64,000 bases of DNA from Alkaliphilus pronyensis (GTDB taxonomy: Bacteria > Bacillota > Clostridia > Peptostreptococcales > Natronincolaceae), in contig NZ_WBZC01000019.1 in NCBI RefSeq assembly GCF_009017275.1, forward strand, positions 43,908 through 107,907. The letters are read 5' to 3'. Below are positions 8,892 to 18,897 of this stretch, piece by piece. The notes below the pieces were generated by a model. It saw only the letters and a list, made by a program, of their open reading frames with translations, did not search any database and had not been told where the DNA came from. The position numbers and the translations under genes were made by a program. Position 1 is the stretch's first letter. Every line of letters starts with the position of its first letter.

Positions 8892-11303
8892 ATGAAAAAA
8901 GTTGAGCTATTGGCTCCAGCAGGAGATTTTGAAGGGCTAAGGGCTGCCCTAGTAAATGGAGCAGATGCAGTATATTTAGGAGGAAAAGACTTTAGTGCTA
9001 GGGCATATGCTTCTAACTTTGATAGAGCTACAATTGCTGAGGCTGTAAAATATAGTCATTTAAGAGGTATGAAGGTATATGTTACCATTAATACCCTTTT
9101 AAAGGATGTGGAGATAAATAAGCTATTAGATTATGTAGCTTTCTTATATGAAAATGATGTAGATGCACTAATAATACAGGACATAGGGGTACTGTCTTTA
9201 ATTAGCTACGGGTTTCCGGACTTTGAGCTCCATTGTAGTACACAAATGACCCTTCACAATACCCCTGGAATTGAGGCTATTAAAAGCTTTGGTGTTAAAA
9301 GAGTTGTTGTAGCAAGGGAGTTGAATATAAAAGAAATCCAAGAAATATATAATAATACAGGTATGGAGCTTGAGGTTTTCATTCACGGAGCTCTTTGTGT
9401 ATCCTATTCAGGCCAGTGCTTAATCAGTAGCTATATAGGAGGAAGAAGCGGTAATAGGGGTAGATGTGCCCAGCCCTGCCGAAGAAGCTATGAACTATTG
9501 GGACAAAATAATAAAAAATTAAAGAAGGAAGCCTATCATATTAGTATGAGGGACTTAAATACAATAAAATATATAGACAAACTTATAGAAGGTGGAGTAG
9601 CTTCCTTTAAAATAGAAGGGAGAATGAAAAAGCCCCACTATGTAGCAGCAATAGTAAGAAGCTATAGGCAAGCAATTGATAGGTATTTAATATCAAAGCA
9701 AATGATGGATGAAGAGAAGGTAAGGGATGAAATTGCACAGGTTTTCAATAGAAGGTTTACTAGAGGCTTTATATTAGAAAGCCCTAAAGAGGAAATTGTA
9801 AATATAGAAAAACCAAGTAATAGAGGAGTTTACTTAGGTGAAGTATTATGGGTAGATAAAGGAAGAAACACTATTAGGCTAAAGCTGGAGAAGCCACTGG
9901 CCGTAGGAGATGGAATAGAAGCTTTAACCTCTAGTGGTAAAGATGTAGGAGGAGCCATAACCACTATTACTATCAATAACAAAAAAGTACACAAGGCAGA
10001 TAAAAATGAAACTGTAGAAATAGTGGTAAAGGGCAATGTAAACAAAGGAGATAAAATATTCAAAACCCATGATGCAGTGCTAACAAAGCAGCTTCAAGAA
10101 ACCTATGAAAATAAGGATATTACAATTAAGCTTAAGGGTGAAATTACAATAGAGATAGACAAAGCCATAAAACTATATATATGGGATGAGCTAGGTAATG
10201 GAGCTTATCAGGAGTCAGAATTTATAGTTGAAAAAGCAATAAAGGCTCCATTAACAGAAGAGCGAATAAGGGATAATCTAAACAAACTGGGTGGTACACC
10301 CTTTGTATTTGAGTATATTAATATTAATTTAGAAAAAGGAGCTTCAGCACCTATAGCAACTATTAATGGACTTAGGAGAGGGGCTATAGAAAAGCTATCG
10401 GATATTAAAAGTAAGCATCACCCTAGAAAAATGATAAAGGAAATAGTAAGAAAGCCCTTTAGAATGCCGGTTTATAAGTTGGCAGAAGGAAAAGATATAA
10501 AAACTATAAAAACCTCCCTTAGGGTAGACACAATTAAGCAGTTAAAAAGTATTAATGCACCTACTATAGATAGGGTATATTACGGAGATTTAAACACCCT
10601 AGATTTAGCAATAGATTTTTGTAAAGGTAAAGGCTGGAATATATTTTTTAGATCACCCAATATAGTGAAGGACAAAGATTATAATTATATTAATGAGAAG
10701 CTAAAGCATCTAAAAATAGATGGTATTCTCGCAGGTGATATTGGTATGGTAAAAAATGCAATGGATCAATATAGTATTCCTGTTATCGCCGATTACACCC
10801 TAAATCCTTTTAATAGCTATAGCCTAGATACCCTATTGGGTTTAGGGGTTACTGGAGTAGTTATCTCAACTGAGTTAGACTTAAAGTCCATAGGAGATTT
10901 ACTTAGCTGTAGCTCTATGGAAATTGAAGTTATTGTCTACGGAAAGCTAATGGCAATGACTCTTGAATACTGTCCCTTAAATGATGTTGCTAATTGCATT
11001 AACAGCTGTAACCAATGTAGCCATATACCCTACAGCTATAGATGGGGCCTAAGGGATCATAAAAATATGATTTTTCCAATTGCCAAGGACTTTTTAGGTA
11101 GAACAATAGTTTTAAACTCACAACCATTATTCATGCTGGATAAGCTAAAGGAAATAAAAAAGGTTAATCCACATAGGCTTCAAGTATCCATTACTGATGA
11201 AGATACGGAGAAGATTAAAAAAATCCCCTTAAATATGGAGGGAACCACAAGGGATTTGCCAGTTAGCTTTACTAGGGGACACTATTTTAGAGGGGTAGAA
11301 TAA
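8892..11303 (+). CDS. U32 family peptidase / RNA-hydroxylation-type protein
   Basis: The 803-residue protein has the U32 TIM-barrel-like N-terminal domain (VELLAPAGDFEGLRAALVNGADAVYLGG), the cysteine-rich SGRSGNRGRC-AQPCRR-type signature (here YIGGRSGNRGRCAQPCRRSYE) and a collagenase-like middle region (DUF3656 type). A C-terminal half contains CPLNDVANCINSCNQC. Relatives (RlhA, TrhP) take part in rRNA/tRNA C5-hydroxylation, and older annotation calls them collagenase-like proteases. The four or more conserved Cys suggest an iron-sulphur cluster. I start at ATG 8892, two codons inside a TTG-opened frame, with AAGGAAGG upstream. It is often next to zapA in Clostridia. Confidence 0.88.
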   Translation: MKKVELLAPAGDFEGLRAALVNGADAVYLGGKDFSARAYASNFDRATIAEAVKYSHLRGMKVYVTINTLLKDVEINKLLDYVAFLYENDVDALIIQDIGVLSLISYGFPDFELHCSTQMTLHNTPGIEAIKSFGVKRVVVARELNIKEIQEIYNNTGMELEVFIHGALCVSYSGQCLISSYIGGRSGNRGRCAQPCRRSYELLGQNNKKLKKEAYHISMRDLNTIKYIDKLIEGGVASFKIEGRMKKPHYVAAIVRSYRQAIDRYLISKQMMDEEKVRDEIAQVFNRRFTRGFILESPKEEIVNIEKPSNRGVYLGEVLWVDKGRNTIRLKLEKPLAVGDGIEALTSSGKDVGGAITTITINNKKVHKADKNETVEIVVKGNVNKGDKIFKTHDAVLTKQLQETYENKDITIKLKGEITIEIDKAIKLYIWDELGNGAYQESEFIVEKAIKAPLTEERIRDNLNKLGGTPFVFEYININLEKGASAPIATINGLRRGAIEKLSDIKSKHHPRKMIKEIVRKPFRMPVYKLAEGKDIKTIKTSLRVDTIKQLKSINAPTIDRVYYGDLNTLDLAIDFCKGKGWNIFFRSPNIVKDKDYNYINEKLKHLKIDGILAGDIGMVKNAMDQYSIPVIADYTLNPFNSYSLDTLLGLGVTGVVISTELDLKSIGDLLSCSSMEIEVIVYGKLMAMTLEYCPLNDVANCINSCNQCSHIPYSYRWGLRDHKNMIFPIAKDFLGRTIVLNSQPLFMLDKLKEIKKVNPHRLQVSITDEDTEKIKKIPLNMEGTTRDLPVSFTRGHYFRGVE

Positions 11304-11351
11304 AGCCAGATTAACAGAAGGTAAAAGTATTGAGATTATTAAGAAAAGGGA

Positions 11352-12464
11352 GTGATTAAGCTGAAAATTACAGAGTTAGAAACCCCATGCTTGGTGGTGG
11401 ATTTAGATAAGCTGGAAAAAAACATTGCTGAAATGCAACAGCTTGCAAATCACCATGGTGTAAAGCTATGGCCAATGATAAAAACCCATAAAAGTCATTA
11501 CATAGTAGATAAGCAAATTAAAGCTGGAGCAGAGGGTATATTAGCAGCAAAGCTTTCGGAGGCTGAAAAAATGCTGGAGGCAAATGTAAAAAAGATAATG
11601 CTGGCATACCCAATAATTGGAGAAGGTAAGCTTAAAAGACTCATTGCCCTATCAAAAAAGGCTGAAGTCTATTGTAGTATCGACTCATTAATATCTGCTG
11701 AGATATTAAATAAAGCAGGAATCGACTCCCAAACCCTGTTTAAATGTATTGTTATTATAGACAGTGGCTTAAATAGACTAGGAATTAAGCCAGAGGAAAC
11801 TGCTAGGTTTGTTAAGAGCTTAAAAGAGCTGAGTAATCTTAAGGTGGTGGGTGTTGCAACCCATGGTGGCCATGTTTATGGTGCGGTAGATAGAGAGGGA
11901 GTAATAGAAGCAGCTAATCAAGAAATAATGGCTATAGAAGCCGCTGAAAAGCAACTGCTAGAGGAAGGAGTAGCCTGTGAGGTTGTTGCTATAGGCTCTA
12001 GCCCAACTGTAAAGGTAATAAATAATTATAGTTCAATTAAGCAGATTAGACCAGGGAACTATGTGTTTAATGATGCTGTACAAATGGCTTTAGGGGTAGC
12101 GAAGGAGGATGATTGCTCACTATTTGTTAGGGCAACAGTAATTAGCATACCTGAAGAAGGAAGAGCAATAATAGATGCAGGAAGCAAAATTCTATGCCTC
12201 GATACTGGTGCCCATGGAAATACTAGCATAGTTGGCTATGGTAGAGTTAAGGGATTTGAGGAGATAGTAGTAAAGGGCTTGTCAGAAGAACTGGGAAGGC
12301 TACAGTATAATCCAAGCAAAATACAGCTACAGATAGGAGATATTATTGAGATAATACCTAATCATGCATGTACAGTGGCCAATATGGTGGATAGGATATA
12401 TGGTGTTAGAAATAGGATGGTTGAAAAGGAGATATTAGTATCTGCTAGGGGTTTAGTTTATTAA
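11352..12464 (+). CDS. D-threonine aldolase / D-serine dehydratase-like PLP enzyme
   Basis: A fold-type III PLP enzyme (alanine racemase N-terminal barrel). The PLP lysine is probably K44 in WPMIKTHKS, and the C-terminal metal pair is H338-x-C340 in PNHACTVAN, the mark of the D-threonine aldolase/D-serine dehydratase clade rather than of alanine racemase. It probably cleaves or deaminates a D-hydroxy amino acid. Length 370 is typical. The frame opens at GTG 11352, but GGGAG lies only 0-4 bases before it, so initiation a few codons later (CTG 11361) is possible. It is followed after 48 bp by the dipeptide epimerase and then the sigma-54 activator, which fits D-amino-acid catabolism. Confidence 0.82.
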   Translation: MIKLKITELETPCLVVDLDKLEKNIAEMQQLANHHGVKLWPMIKTHKSHYIVDKQIKAGAEGILAAKLSEAEKMLEANVKKIMLAYPIIGEGKLKRLIALSKKAEVYCSIDSLISAEILNKAGIDSQTLFKCIVIIDSGLNRLGIKPEETARFVKSLKELSNLKVVGVATHGGHVYGAVDREGVIEAANQEIMAIEAAEKQLLEEGVACEVVAIGSSPTVKVINNYSSIKQIRPGNYVFNDAVQMALGVAKEDDCSLFVRATVISIPEEGRAIIDAGSKILCLDTGAHGNTSIVGYGRVKGFEEIVVKGLSEELGRLQYNPSKIQLQIGDIIEIIPNHACTVANMVDRIYGVRNRMVEKEILVSARGLVY

Positions 12465-12512
12465 TTACGGGTGCTAAAACACCAAAACTAATATACAATA
12501 GGAGGAAGCAAT

Positions 12513-13598
12513 ATGAAGATTAAAGATATTCAAGTTGGAAAGATTTCTGTTCCCTTAGTAAAACCCTTCAAAACTGCCCTAAGAACAGTTAAATCCATTG
12601 AAGACGTTGTAGTTAAAATAACTACAGATACTGGACACGTTGGGTATGGAGAGGCTGCTCCTACTGCTGTAATTACAGGTGATACAACTGGAGCAATTAT
12701 TGGTGCTATAAATGAATACATAAAGCCCCAGCTAATAGGCTTAAACATAGAAAACTTTGAAGAGGTAATGCTGAAGCTCCATAGCTCCCTAATAAAAAAC
12801 ACCAGTGGTAAGGCTGCAGTTGACATAGCCCTTTATGACTTGTTTGGACAGCTACATAATGCACCCCTATACAAGCTTCTTGGAGGCTATAGGAATGAAA
12901 TAATAACAGATATTACAATTAGTGTAAACGACCCAGATGAAATGGCTAAGGACAGTATAGAAGCAGTAGCAAGAGGCTATAAAACCCTAAAAATAAAAGT
13001 AGGAAAGGATCCACAGAAGGATATTGAGAGAATTAAAGGAATTAGAAATGCAATAGGCTATGATATTAAGCTTAGGATAGATGCTAATCAAGGCTGGAGG
13101 CCAAAGGAAGCTATTAGTATTTTAAGAAGGATGGAGGATAAGGGTTTAGAGATTGAACTAGTTGAACAACCAGTATTAGCCCATGACTTTGAAGGGCTAA
13201 AGCTTGTAACAGACAATGTAGGCATACCAGTTTTAGCAGATGAAAGTGTCTTTTCACCAAGAGATGCATTGAGAATACTAGAAATGAGGGCTGCTGATTT
13301 AATCAATATTAAGCTAATGAAAACTGGGGGAATATATAATGCCCTAAAAATATGCTCTGTTGCAGAGGTATATAATGTAGAATGTATGATTGGCTGTATG
13401 CTAGAGAGTAAAATAAGTGTTACAGCAGCAGCCCATTTAGCAGGTGCAAAAAGCATAATTACTAAAATAGACCTAGATGGACCTTCATTATGTAGCCAAG
13501 ACCCAATTAATGGAGGGGCAATTTTCGACGATTACAGAATTACAATTCCAGAAGAAAAAGGCTTAGGCTTTACAAATATTTCAGATGCCTTTTTTTAA
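12513..13598 (+). CDS. L-Ala-D/L-Glu epimerase (dipeptide epimerase, enolase superfamily)
   Basis: This enzyme epimerises L-Ala-D-Glu from murein peptides to L-Ala-L-Glu so that ordinary peptidases can use it. The 361 residues contain the superfamily capping domain (FKTALRT, GYGEAAPT) and the barrel with catalytic lysines K160 and K162 (LKIKVGKD), metal ligands D190 (RIDANQGW), E218 (VEQPV) and D243 (LADESVF), and the second acid/base K267 (NIKLMKTGG). The set fits the AEE/YkfB clade. AGGAGG lies seven bases before the ATG. Neighbours (peptide transporter, YkfC-like endopeptidase, LD-carboxypeptidase) strengthen the murein-peptide reading. Exact dipeptide range is not readable. Confidence 0.92.
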   Translation: MKIKDIQVGKISVPLVKPFKTALRTVKSIEDVVVKITTDTGHVGYGEAAPTAVITGDTTGAIIGAINEYIKPQLIGLNIENFEEVMLKLHSSLIKNTSGKAAVDIALYDLFGQLHNAPLYKLLGGYRNEIITDITISVNDPDEMAKDSIEAVARGYKTLKIKVGKDPQKDIERIKGIRNAIGYDIKLRIDANQGWRPKEAISILRRMEDKGLEIELVEQPVLAHDFEGLKLVTDNVGIPVLADESVFSPRDALRILEMRAADLINIKLMKTGGIYNALKICSVAEVYNVECMIGCMLESKISVTAAAHLAGAKSIITKIDLDGPSLCSQDPINGGAIFDDYRITIPEEKGLGFTNISDAFF

Positions 13599-13639
13599 TA
13601 AAGAAAACGCAAGGGAAAAAAATTAAAGGATGAGTATAT

Positions 13640-15496
13640 ATGTTTATTAAAGATAGTTATGTAAAAGAGTTTACCGACATGATGTCTGAAGGCTTTATTT
13701 TTATTGATAACCTAGGGAAAATACAAATTTACAACAATAAGGCCAAAGAGATATTTGGAATAATATACAATCAAGGAATAGGACATAAGGCTGGCGTTAT
13801 CAATAAAGGAGATATTGTTATAGTTGCAGATAACTGTCTAGGTAAAGATGATGGTGGACTTACCCCTAATGACTTAAAGGTGATGGGAATTGATGATAGA
13901 AGCATTAAACACAATGATTCTATCGTTGGTATTGGAGTATTTGGAGAGTTTAATGGGAAGGCAAAATATAAATATCACAAACCATATGAAAAAAAGGGAA
14001 TATTATCAATATCACATGAAATCCTTAACAAAACAATAAATGTTGTTATTGATTATAACAATAGAGTAATTAATATAACAGTGGATGAACAAGCCTTTGA
14101 AATGTCCTATGTAAATGCCATTGGTCATATGGTTATTTTAGATAAAGACTATGGTAATGTAAAATTCTATCAGGCTAAGGGCTATACAACCAGAGGAGAA
14201 GAAATAAATAATTTATTAAGGGGATACAGCTATAGGGCAAAAGGGAGAGATGTAGATACAATAGATGTTATAGGTAGAGATATATTCGAGATTCATAATA
14301 ATAGTCCTACCATTAAGGAATTTTATGAAGCAGCAAAGGGTAAGGACATTAGCTATAGGGAAAAATTCACAGAAATAAATGGAAGACCAACTATATGCAC
14401 CTTAGAGGTTGTAAACAGTGGTGATAAAAGGGTAGGTGCAGCCCTTAAGGTGGAGGATATATCAGAGATTAAAAGGGTAATTAGAGAAAGGGATGAAGCA
14501 TTACTGAATCTAGAGGAGGCTGAGAAAAAGCTTAAGGAAGAAGAAGCACTATCAGAGGTGTTTCCAGAAGTAATTGGTGATAGTAAAGAAATAAGAAATG
14601 TTAAAAACCTTGCATATAAAGCATCAAAATCAAACTCCACTGTGTTGATTTTAGGAGAAAGTGGCACAGGAAAAAGCTTGTTTGCAAAGGCCATACACAA
14701 AGCAAGTAAATATAGTCATAATCCCTTTATTCATGTAAACTGTGGTTCAATACCAGAGGCATTGCTAGAAAGTGAGTTGTTTGGCTATGAAGGAGGAGCC
14801 TTCACAGGGGCTAAAATCAGCGGGAAGGCTGGAATGTTTGAGTTAGCCGATGGAGGCACTATTTTTTTAGATGAAATAGGTGAAATTTCACCAGTATTAC
14901 AAATAAAACTATTGCAGGTTTTACAGAATAAAAGCTTTTATAGGGTTGGTGGAAACAAGAAAATAACAGTTGACCTAAGAATAATTGTGGCAACAAACAA
15001 AAACCTAGAAGAAGAGATGGTTAAGGGGAATTTTAGGGAGGACTTATATTATAGAATTAATGTTTTCCCAATTTGGATACCTCCATTAAGGGATAGAAAG
15101 CAGGATATACATTCACTGGTATATTCAATGCTACCAAACATTTGTAGAAGAATTGGCTGCCAAGAAAAACGAATTTCAGGGGAAGCCCTTAGTATGTTAT
15201 CAAACTATCAGTGGCCTGGGAATATTAGAGAACTTGAGAACATACTTGAGAGGGCAGTAAATCTTGCCGAAGGTAATACTATTTTATCAACCCACTTATC
15301 AATAGAACCTTCAATAACTAAAGAGAGAAAGATTAAAGAAATAAAATCATTAAAGGATATTATCGGTGAGGCTGAAGAAAAGGCTATTAGGGAGGTCCTT
15401 CTACTTAGTGGTGGAGATAAGAAATCTGCCATTAAGCTATTAAAGATAGGGAAAACCAGCTTTTATGAAAAAATGAAAAAATATCACATTGACTAG
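13640..15496 (+). CDS. PAS-domain sigma-54 dependent transcriptional activator
   Basis: A bacterial enhancer-binding protein of 618 residues. The N-terminal sensor region (residues 1-290) contains a PAS-like segment at the start (GFIFIDNLGKIQIYNNKAKEIFG) and probably a second one before a short coiled coil (residues 280-310). The AAA+ domain has Walker A GESGTGKS (339-346), the sigma-54 contact loop GAFTGA (386-391) and Walker B GGTIFLDEIGE. A C-terminal Fis-type helix-turn-helix ends the protein (GGDKKSAIKLLKIGKTSFYEKMKKY). No receiver domain is present, so a small-molecule or protein signal is likely. Two -24/-12 promoters with shared upstream inverted repeats (15514-15721, 25061-25267) are its probable targets. 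Confidence 0.92.
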   Translation: MFIKDSYVKEFTDMMSEGFIFIDNLGKIQIYNNKAKEIFGIIYNQGIGHKAGVINKGDIVIVADNCLGKDDGGLTPNDLKVMGIDDRSIKHNDSIVGIGVFGEFNGKAKYKYHKPYEKKGILSISHEILNKTINVVIDYNNRVINITVDEQAFEMSYVNAIGHMVILDKDYGNVKFYQAKGYTTRGEEINNLLRGYSYRAKGRDVDTIDVIGRDIFEIHNNSPTIKEFYEAAKGKDISYREKFTEINGRPTICTLEVVNSGDKRVGAALKVEDISEIKRVIRERDEALLNLEEAEKKLKEEEALSEVFPEVIGDSKEIRNVKNLAYKASKSNSTVLILGESGTGKSLFAKAIHKASKYSHNPFIHVNCGSIPEALLESELFGYEGGAFTGAKISGKAGMFELADGGTIFLDEIGEISPVLQIKLLQVLQNKSFYRVGGNKKITVDLRIIVATNKNLEEEMVKGNFREDLYYRINVFPIWIPPLRDRKQDIHSLVYSMLPNICRRIGCQEKRISGEALSMLSNYQWPGNIRELENILERAVNLAEGNTILSTHLSIEPSITKERKIKEIKSLKDIIGEAEEKAIREVLLLSGGDKKSAIKLLKIGKTSFYEKMKKYHID

Positions 15497-15513
15497 TTCG
15501 CACTACAGGAATC

Positions 15514-15531
15514 GCTCCGTAATTTCGGAAT
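15514..15531. promoter_or_regulatory. Upstream activator site 1 of the opp operon
   Basis: GCTCCG-N6-CGGAAT, an inverted repeat with the same half-site length and N6 spacing as the sites at 15626, 25061 and 25171. It ends 174 bp before the -24 element. A lone half site AGTTCG lies at 15495-15500, over the activator's stop codon. Confidence 0.55.
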
Positions 15532-15625
15532 AAAGCTACTCTAAAAGCATTTTGGCATAAAATAGATGTGTAGAAGTGTTCTGAATAGGTAGCTGTTGGT
15601 AATTTGAATAAATAATAAAAAAATC

Positions 15626-15643
15626 AGTTCGAAAATTCGGAAG
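15626..15643. promoter_or_regulatory. Upstream activator site 2 of the opp operon
   Basis: AGTTCG-AAAATT-CGGAAG, 62 bp before the -24 element. It matches the site at 25171 (AGTTCG-GAAAAA-CGAACA), which is 63 bp before its own promoter. Confidence 0.65.
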
Positions 15644-15704
15644 AGTAAACTTTATAACCTGCAAAATAGAGGTGCTAATTAGCCTATATACAAATTAGTA
15701 GAAA

Positions 15705-15721
15705 TTGGCATGGTACTTGCT
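15705..15721 (+). promoter_or_regulatory. Sigma-54 (-24/-12) promoter of the opp operon
   Basis: TTGGCATGGTACTTGCT has the TGGC and TTGC cores at the fixed sigma-54 spacing. It lies in the gap between the activator gene and the peptide transporter operon. Confidence 0.88.
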
Positions 15722-15744
15722 TTATAATAAGTCAGAATATTATG

Positions 15745-15800
15745 CAAATTGGCGGCACTCATCTCCCCCTTAAGAAGCGGGAGTGTTAGTAACCTATGTG
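15745..15800 (+). repeat. Structured intergenic repeat, copy A
   Basis: GGCGGCACTCATCTCCC ... GGGAGTGTTAGTAAC is shared with copies at 34932-34999 and 45441-45510. CTCCC pairs with GGGAG around a short loop. It lies in the 5' untranslated region of the opp operon, so it would be part of that transcript. Nature unknown: a miniature mobile element, the end of a lost IS200/IS605-like element, or an RNA structure. Confidence 0.6.
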
Positions 15801-15958
15801 GGTGTAGATGCTGGAATGTCTCATAACTATAGTAAATTACCAAGACCATCAGTACTTTTATTAACAAAGGAAGAATAGAATTATTATATAAAGATTAACC
15901 TATGAAGACCTTTTCAGTAAAGAGAGATTTAATAAAATATTGGAAGAGGAGGGTTAAA

Positions 15959-17815
15959 ATGAAAAAATTATTAGTCTTAATGTTAATACTAATGTTAGCA
16001 CTAACGGGTTGTTGGTCTGGGGGGACGGACCAACCAACAGATGGGGATGAAACAGGAGTTGAAGAGCCTAGTAGTGTACCAAAAGAGTTTACATGGACCT
16101 ATTCTGGAGAAATTACTACATTAAATTACCTAGTAACAGCTAGTACAAATGAATTTGGGGTTGCTGCTAACTTAGTAGATTCACTAATTGATTATGACAG
16201 ATATGGGGTTGTACAACCTGCTTTAGCGACAGAATGGACTACGTCAGACGATGGTTTAGTTTGGACATTTAAAATCCGTGAAGGTGTTAAATGGGTGACC
16301 CATGAAGGTATAGAATATGCAGAGGTTACAGCACAGGATTTCGTTGATGCTGCTGAGTACCTTCTAGACAGCACAAATGAGTCAAAAACTGCTAATATTT
16401 TCTATAGTGTTATTAAAAATGCCGAAGAGTACTATAATGGTGATATTACTGATTTTTCACAGGTAGGAGTAAAGGCAGTAGATAAACATACTCTAGAGTA
16501 TACCCTTAAGCAACCAACACCATATTTCCTATCAATGCTTAACTACGTAGCATTCTTCCCAGTTAATGGTCAGTTTTTAGAAGAAGTAGGAGATAGATTT
16601 GGTACTGATCACAAGAATTTCCTATATAATGGTGCTTTTATAATGGAAATATTTGAGCCACAAACTAGAAGAATTCTTGTGAAGAATGAAAACTATTGGG
16701 ATAAGGACAATATATTCCTTACTAAAATAAACTATCTATACAATAAAGAGTCTGCAACTCTAGCCCCAGAGCTATTTGCTCGTGGAGAAATAGATTACGC
16801 AGCTATACCCTCATCAATTATTGATGAGTGGATGAAGGATTCTAAAAAGAAGGAAATGGTAAGACCTAATAGAACATCTTTCTATACTTATTTCTATGCA
16901 CTAAACTTTGACCCAAAGTTTGATGAACAATATGAGCCAGACAACTGGAAGATTGCAGTTAATAATAAAAACTTCCGTAAATCCCTATTCCATGCTTTAG
17001 ATAGAAAAGCAGCTATGCTAACTGCAGAGCCTTATAATCCAGAACAAAAACTATCAAATACAATAACACCTAGAAATTTTGTTAGTATAGGTGGATCGGA
17101 TTACACTCAAATTGGGAAGTTGAATGATTTCACAACTACAGATTCATTTAATAAAACTAAAGCTGTTGAGTATAAAGAAAAAGCTATGGAAGAGTTACAA
17201 GGAAATGCTAATTTCCCCGTTATAGTATATATGCCATATAATTCAGGATCAACTGAATGGGCTAACCGTGCTCAGGTCATAGAACAACAAATGGAGAATT
17301 TATTAGGAAAAGACTATATAGATATAGTTATCGCAGCAAAACCTCCTACAAACTTCTTGTCAGAAAATAGACGTAATGGAAATTATGCCTTCCTAGAAGC
17401 TAACTGGGGACCAGACTATGCCGACCCTGAAACATATACAGGTCCATTCTATCCAGGTGGGACTTATAACTTCCCTGAGTTTGTAGAAGGATATACCGAA
17501 GCTAATGGAGAGAAAAGCTATACAAACTTAGTAGATACTGCCAAGGCAGAAGTTCTAGACATCGCAAAACGTTACGAGTTATTTGCTGACGCAGAAGCCT
17601 TCTTAATAGAAGAAGCCTTTGTAATACCTTATGCCCTTGGTGGAGGTGGGTATTCTGCTTCAAGATTAAATCCATTTGAGTCACAATATTCACCATTTGG
17701 AGTTTCAGCTGAAAGATTTAAAGGGCAACATCTTCTAGAAAAGCCAATGAATACAGAACAGTATCATGAGGAAAGAGAAGCATGGGAAAAAGCACGTGAG
17801 AAGGCTTTAAAGTAA
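15959..17815 (+). CDS. Oligopeptide/dipeptide ABC transporter substrate-binding lipoprotein
   Basis: An extracytoplasmic peptide-binding protein of the OppA/DppA family (SBP_bac_5), anchored as a lipoprotein. The signal peptide ends in the lipobox LALTGC, followed by a flexible Gly/Thr/Glu linker. The body shows family blocks such as ATEWTTSDDGLVWTFKIREGVKW and FGTDHKNFLYNGAF. The frame is open from 15902, but ATG 15959 has AGAGGAGGG upstream and begins directly at the signal peptide (MKKLLVLMLILML), giving 618 residues. It is the first gene after the sigma-54 promoter. Context suggests murein tripeptide/tetrapeptide uptake, as for MppA or YkfD systems, but substrate is inferred. Confidence 0.92.
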   Translation: MKKLLVLMLILMLALTGCWSGGTDQPTDGDETGVEEPSSVPKEFTWTYSGEITTLNYLVTASTNEFGVAANLVDSLIDYDRYGVVQPALATEWTTSDDGLVWTFKIREGVKWVTHEGIEYAEVTAQDFVDAAEYLLDSTNESKTANIFYSVIKNAEEYYNGDITDFSQVGVKAVDKHTLEYTLKQPTPYFLSMLNYVAFFPVNGQFLEEVGDRFGTDHKNFLYNGAFIMEIFEPQTRRILVKNENYWDKDNIFLTKINYLYNKESATLAPELFARGEIDYAAIPSSIIDEWMKDSKKKEMVRPNRTSFYTYFYALNFDPKFDEQYEPDNWKIAVNNKNFRKSLFHALDRKAAMLTAEPYNPEQKLSNTITPRNFVSIGGSDYTQIGKLNDFTTTDSFNKTKAVEYKEKAMEELQGNANFPVIVYMPYNSGSTEWANRAQVIEQQMENLLGKDYIDIVIAAKPPTNFLSENRRNGNYAFLEANWGPDYADPETYTGPFYPGGTYNFPEFVEGYTEANGEKSYTNLVDTAKAEVLDIAKRYELFADAEAFLIEEAFVIPYALGGGGYSASRLNPFESQYSPFGVSAERFKGQHLLEKPMNTEQYHEEREAWEKAREKALK

Positions 17816-17835
17816 GTAAAAATTAAAATAAATAT

Positions 17836-17873
17836 AAGCTATAAAGACTGTTTAATAACAGTCTTTATAGCTT
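17836..17873 (+). terminator. Intercistronic hairpin between binding protein and permease
   Basis: AAGCTATAAAGACTG pairs perfectly over 15 bp with CAGTCTTTATAGCTT (loop TTTAATAA). The tail is not a clean T run. This is typical of a partial terminator or 3' stabiliser that gives more binding protein than permease. Confidence 0.7.
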
Positions 17874-17952
17874 ATTAATAGCCTATAAAGATACGTTATT
17901 AATCCTTTATGACTCTATTACAGGCTTGAAATACAAGTAGAGGGGGAGAGGG

Positions 17953-18897
17953 ATGTTAAAATATTCTATAAAGAGATTACTCCAATCATTGGTTACATTA
18001 TTCATTATCATTACAATAGTATTCCTTCTTATGAGATTAATGCCAGAAGAGGGTTACTTTGGAGATGAATTTGATAAATTAGATGTGGCACAAAGAGAAG
18101 CTATCTTAGCAAGTATGGGTCTTAGAGATCCTATACATATACAGTTAGGAAACTTCTACAAGGATCTTTTTTCTGGTGATTTGGGAACATCTATAATATA
18201 CAGACCTAAAGTGCCTATTACAGAGATTATAGCAGATAAGCTACCCTATTCACTGTATTTTGGACTGGTTGCCATGGGCATATCTTTGTTGGCTGGTATC
18301 CCTTTAGGAGCACTTATGGCGAGAAGTAAAAACAAACTCTGGGATAAATTGGGTACAGGGTATATCGTGTTTATAAACGCGGTTCCGGCGGCGGTATACT
18401 TTCTATTTTTACAATTATATGTAACAGATATTTTTAAGCTGCCAATACTCTTTAGGCCTGACAAACCAGTTAGCTGGATACTACCTGCAATATCAATGGC
18501 TTTAGGAAGCACAGCCCATTATGCAATGTGGATGAGACGTTACATGGTAGATGAAATTAATAAGGATTATGTTAGATTAGCAAGGGCTAAGGGTTTAAGG
18601 AATCAAACCATTATGTTAAAGCATGTTTTTAGAAATGCTTTTGTTCCTATGGCTCAATATCTGCCCACATCATTACTCTTTACAATAGCAGGTTCTATAT
18701 ATATTGAGTCACTATATTCAATCCCTGGTATGGGAGGCTTATTGGTAGATGTTATTCAAAGGCAAGACAATTCATTAGTACAGGCATTAGTACTTATATT
18801 TTCTTCAATTGGTATTTTTGGATTATTTTTAGGAGATATACTTATGGCTATATTTGACCCACGCATTAATCTACAGAAAAAGGAGGGGGCTAGGTAA
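17953..18897 (+). CDS. Peptide ABC transporter permease (OppB/DppB type)
   Basis: Inner-membrane permease of the Opp/Dpp importer, 314 residues. The N-terminus MLKYSIKRLLQSLVTLFIII is the OppB-type first membrane helix. A large loop follows, then the binding-protein-dependent transport domain with the EAA-like loop DYVRLARAKGLRNQTIMLKHVFRNA. Six membrane segments are expected. GGGGGAGAGGG precedes the ATG. Its stop overlaps the next start (TAATG at 18895-18899), implying translational coupling. Confidence 0.93.
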   Translation: MLKYSIKRLLQSLVTLFIIITIVFLLMRLMPEEGYFGDEFDKLDVAQREAILASMGLRDPIHIQLGNFYKDLFSGDLGTSIIYRPKVPITEIIADKLPYSLYFGLVAMGISLLAGIPLGALMARSKNKLWDKLGTGYIVFINAVPAAVYFLFLQLYVTDIFKLPILFRPDKPVSWILPAISMALGSTAHYAMWMRRYMVDEINKDYVRLARAKGLRNQTIMLKHVFRNAFVPMAQYLPTSLLFTIAGSIYIESLYSIPGMGGLLVDVIQRQDNSLVQALVLIFSSIGIFGLFLGDILMAIFDPRINLQKKEGAR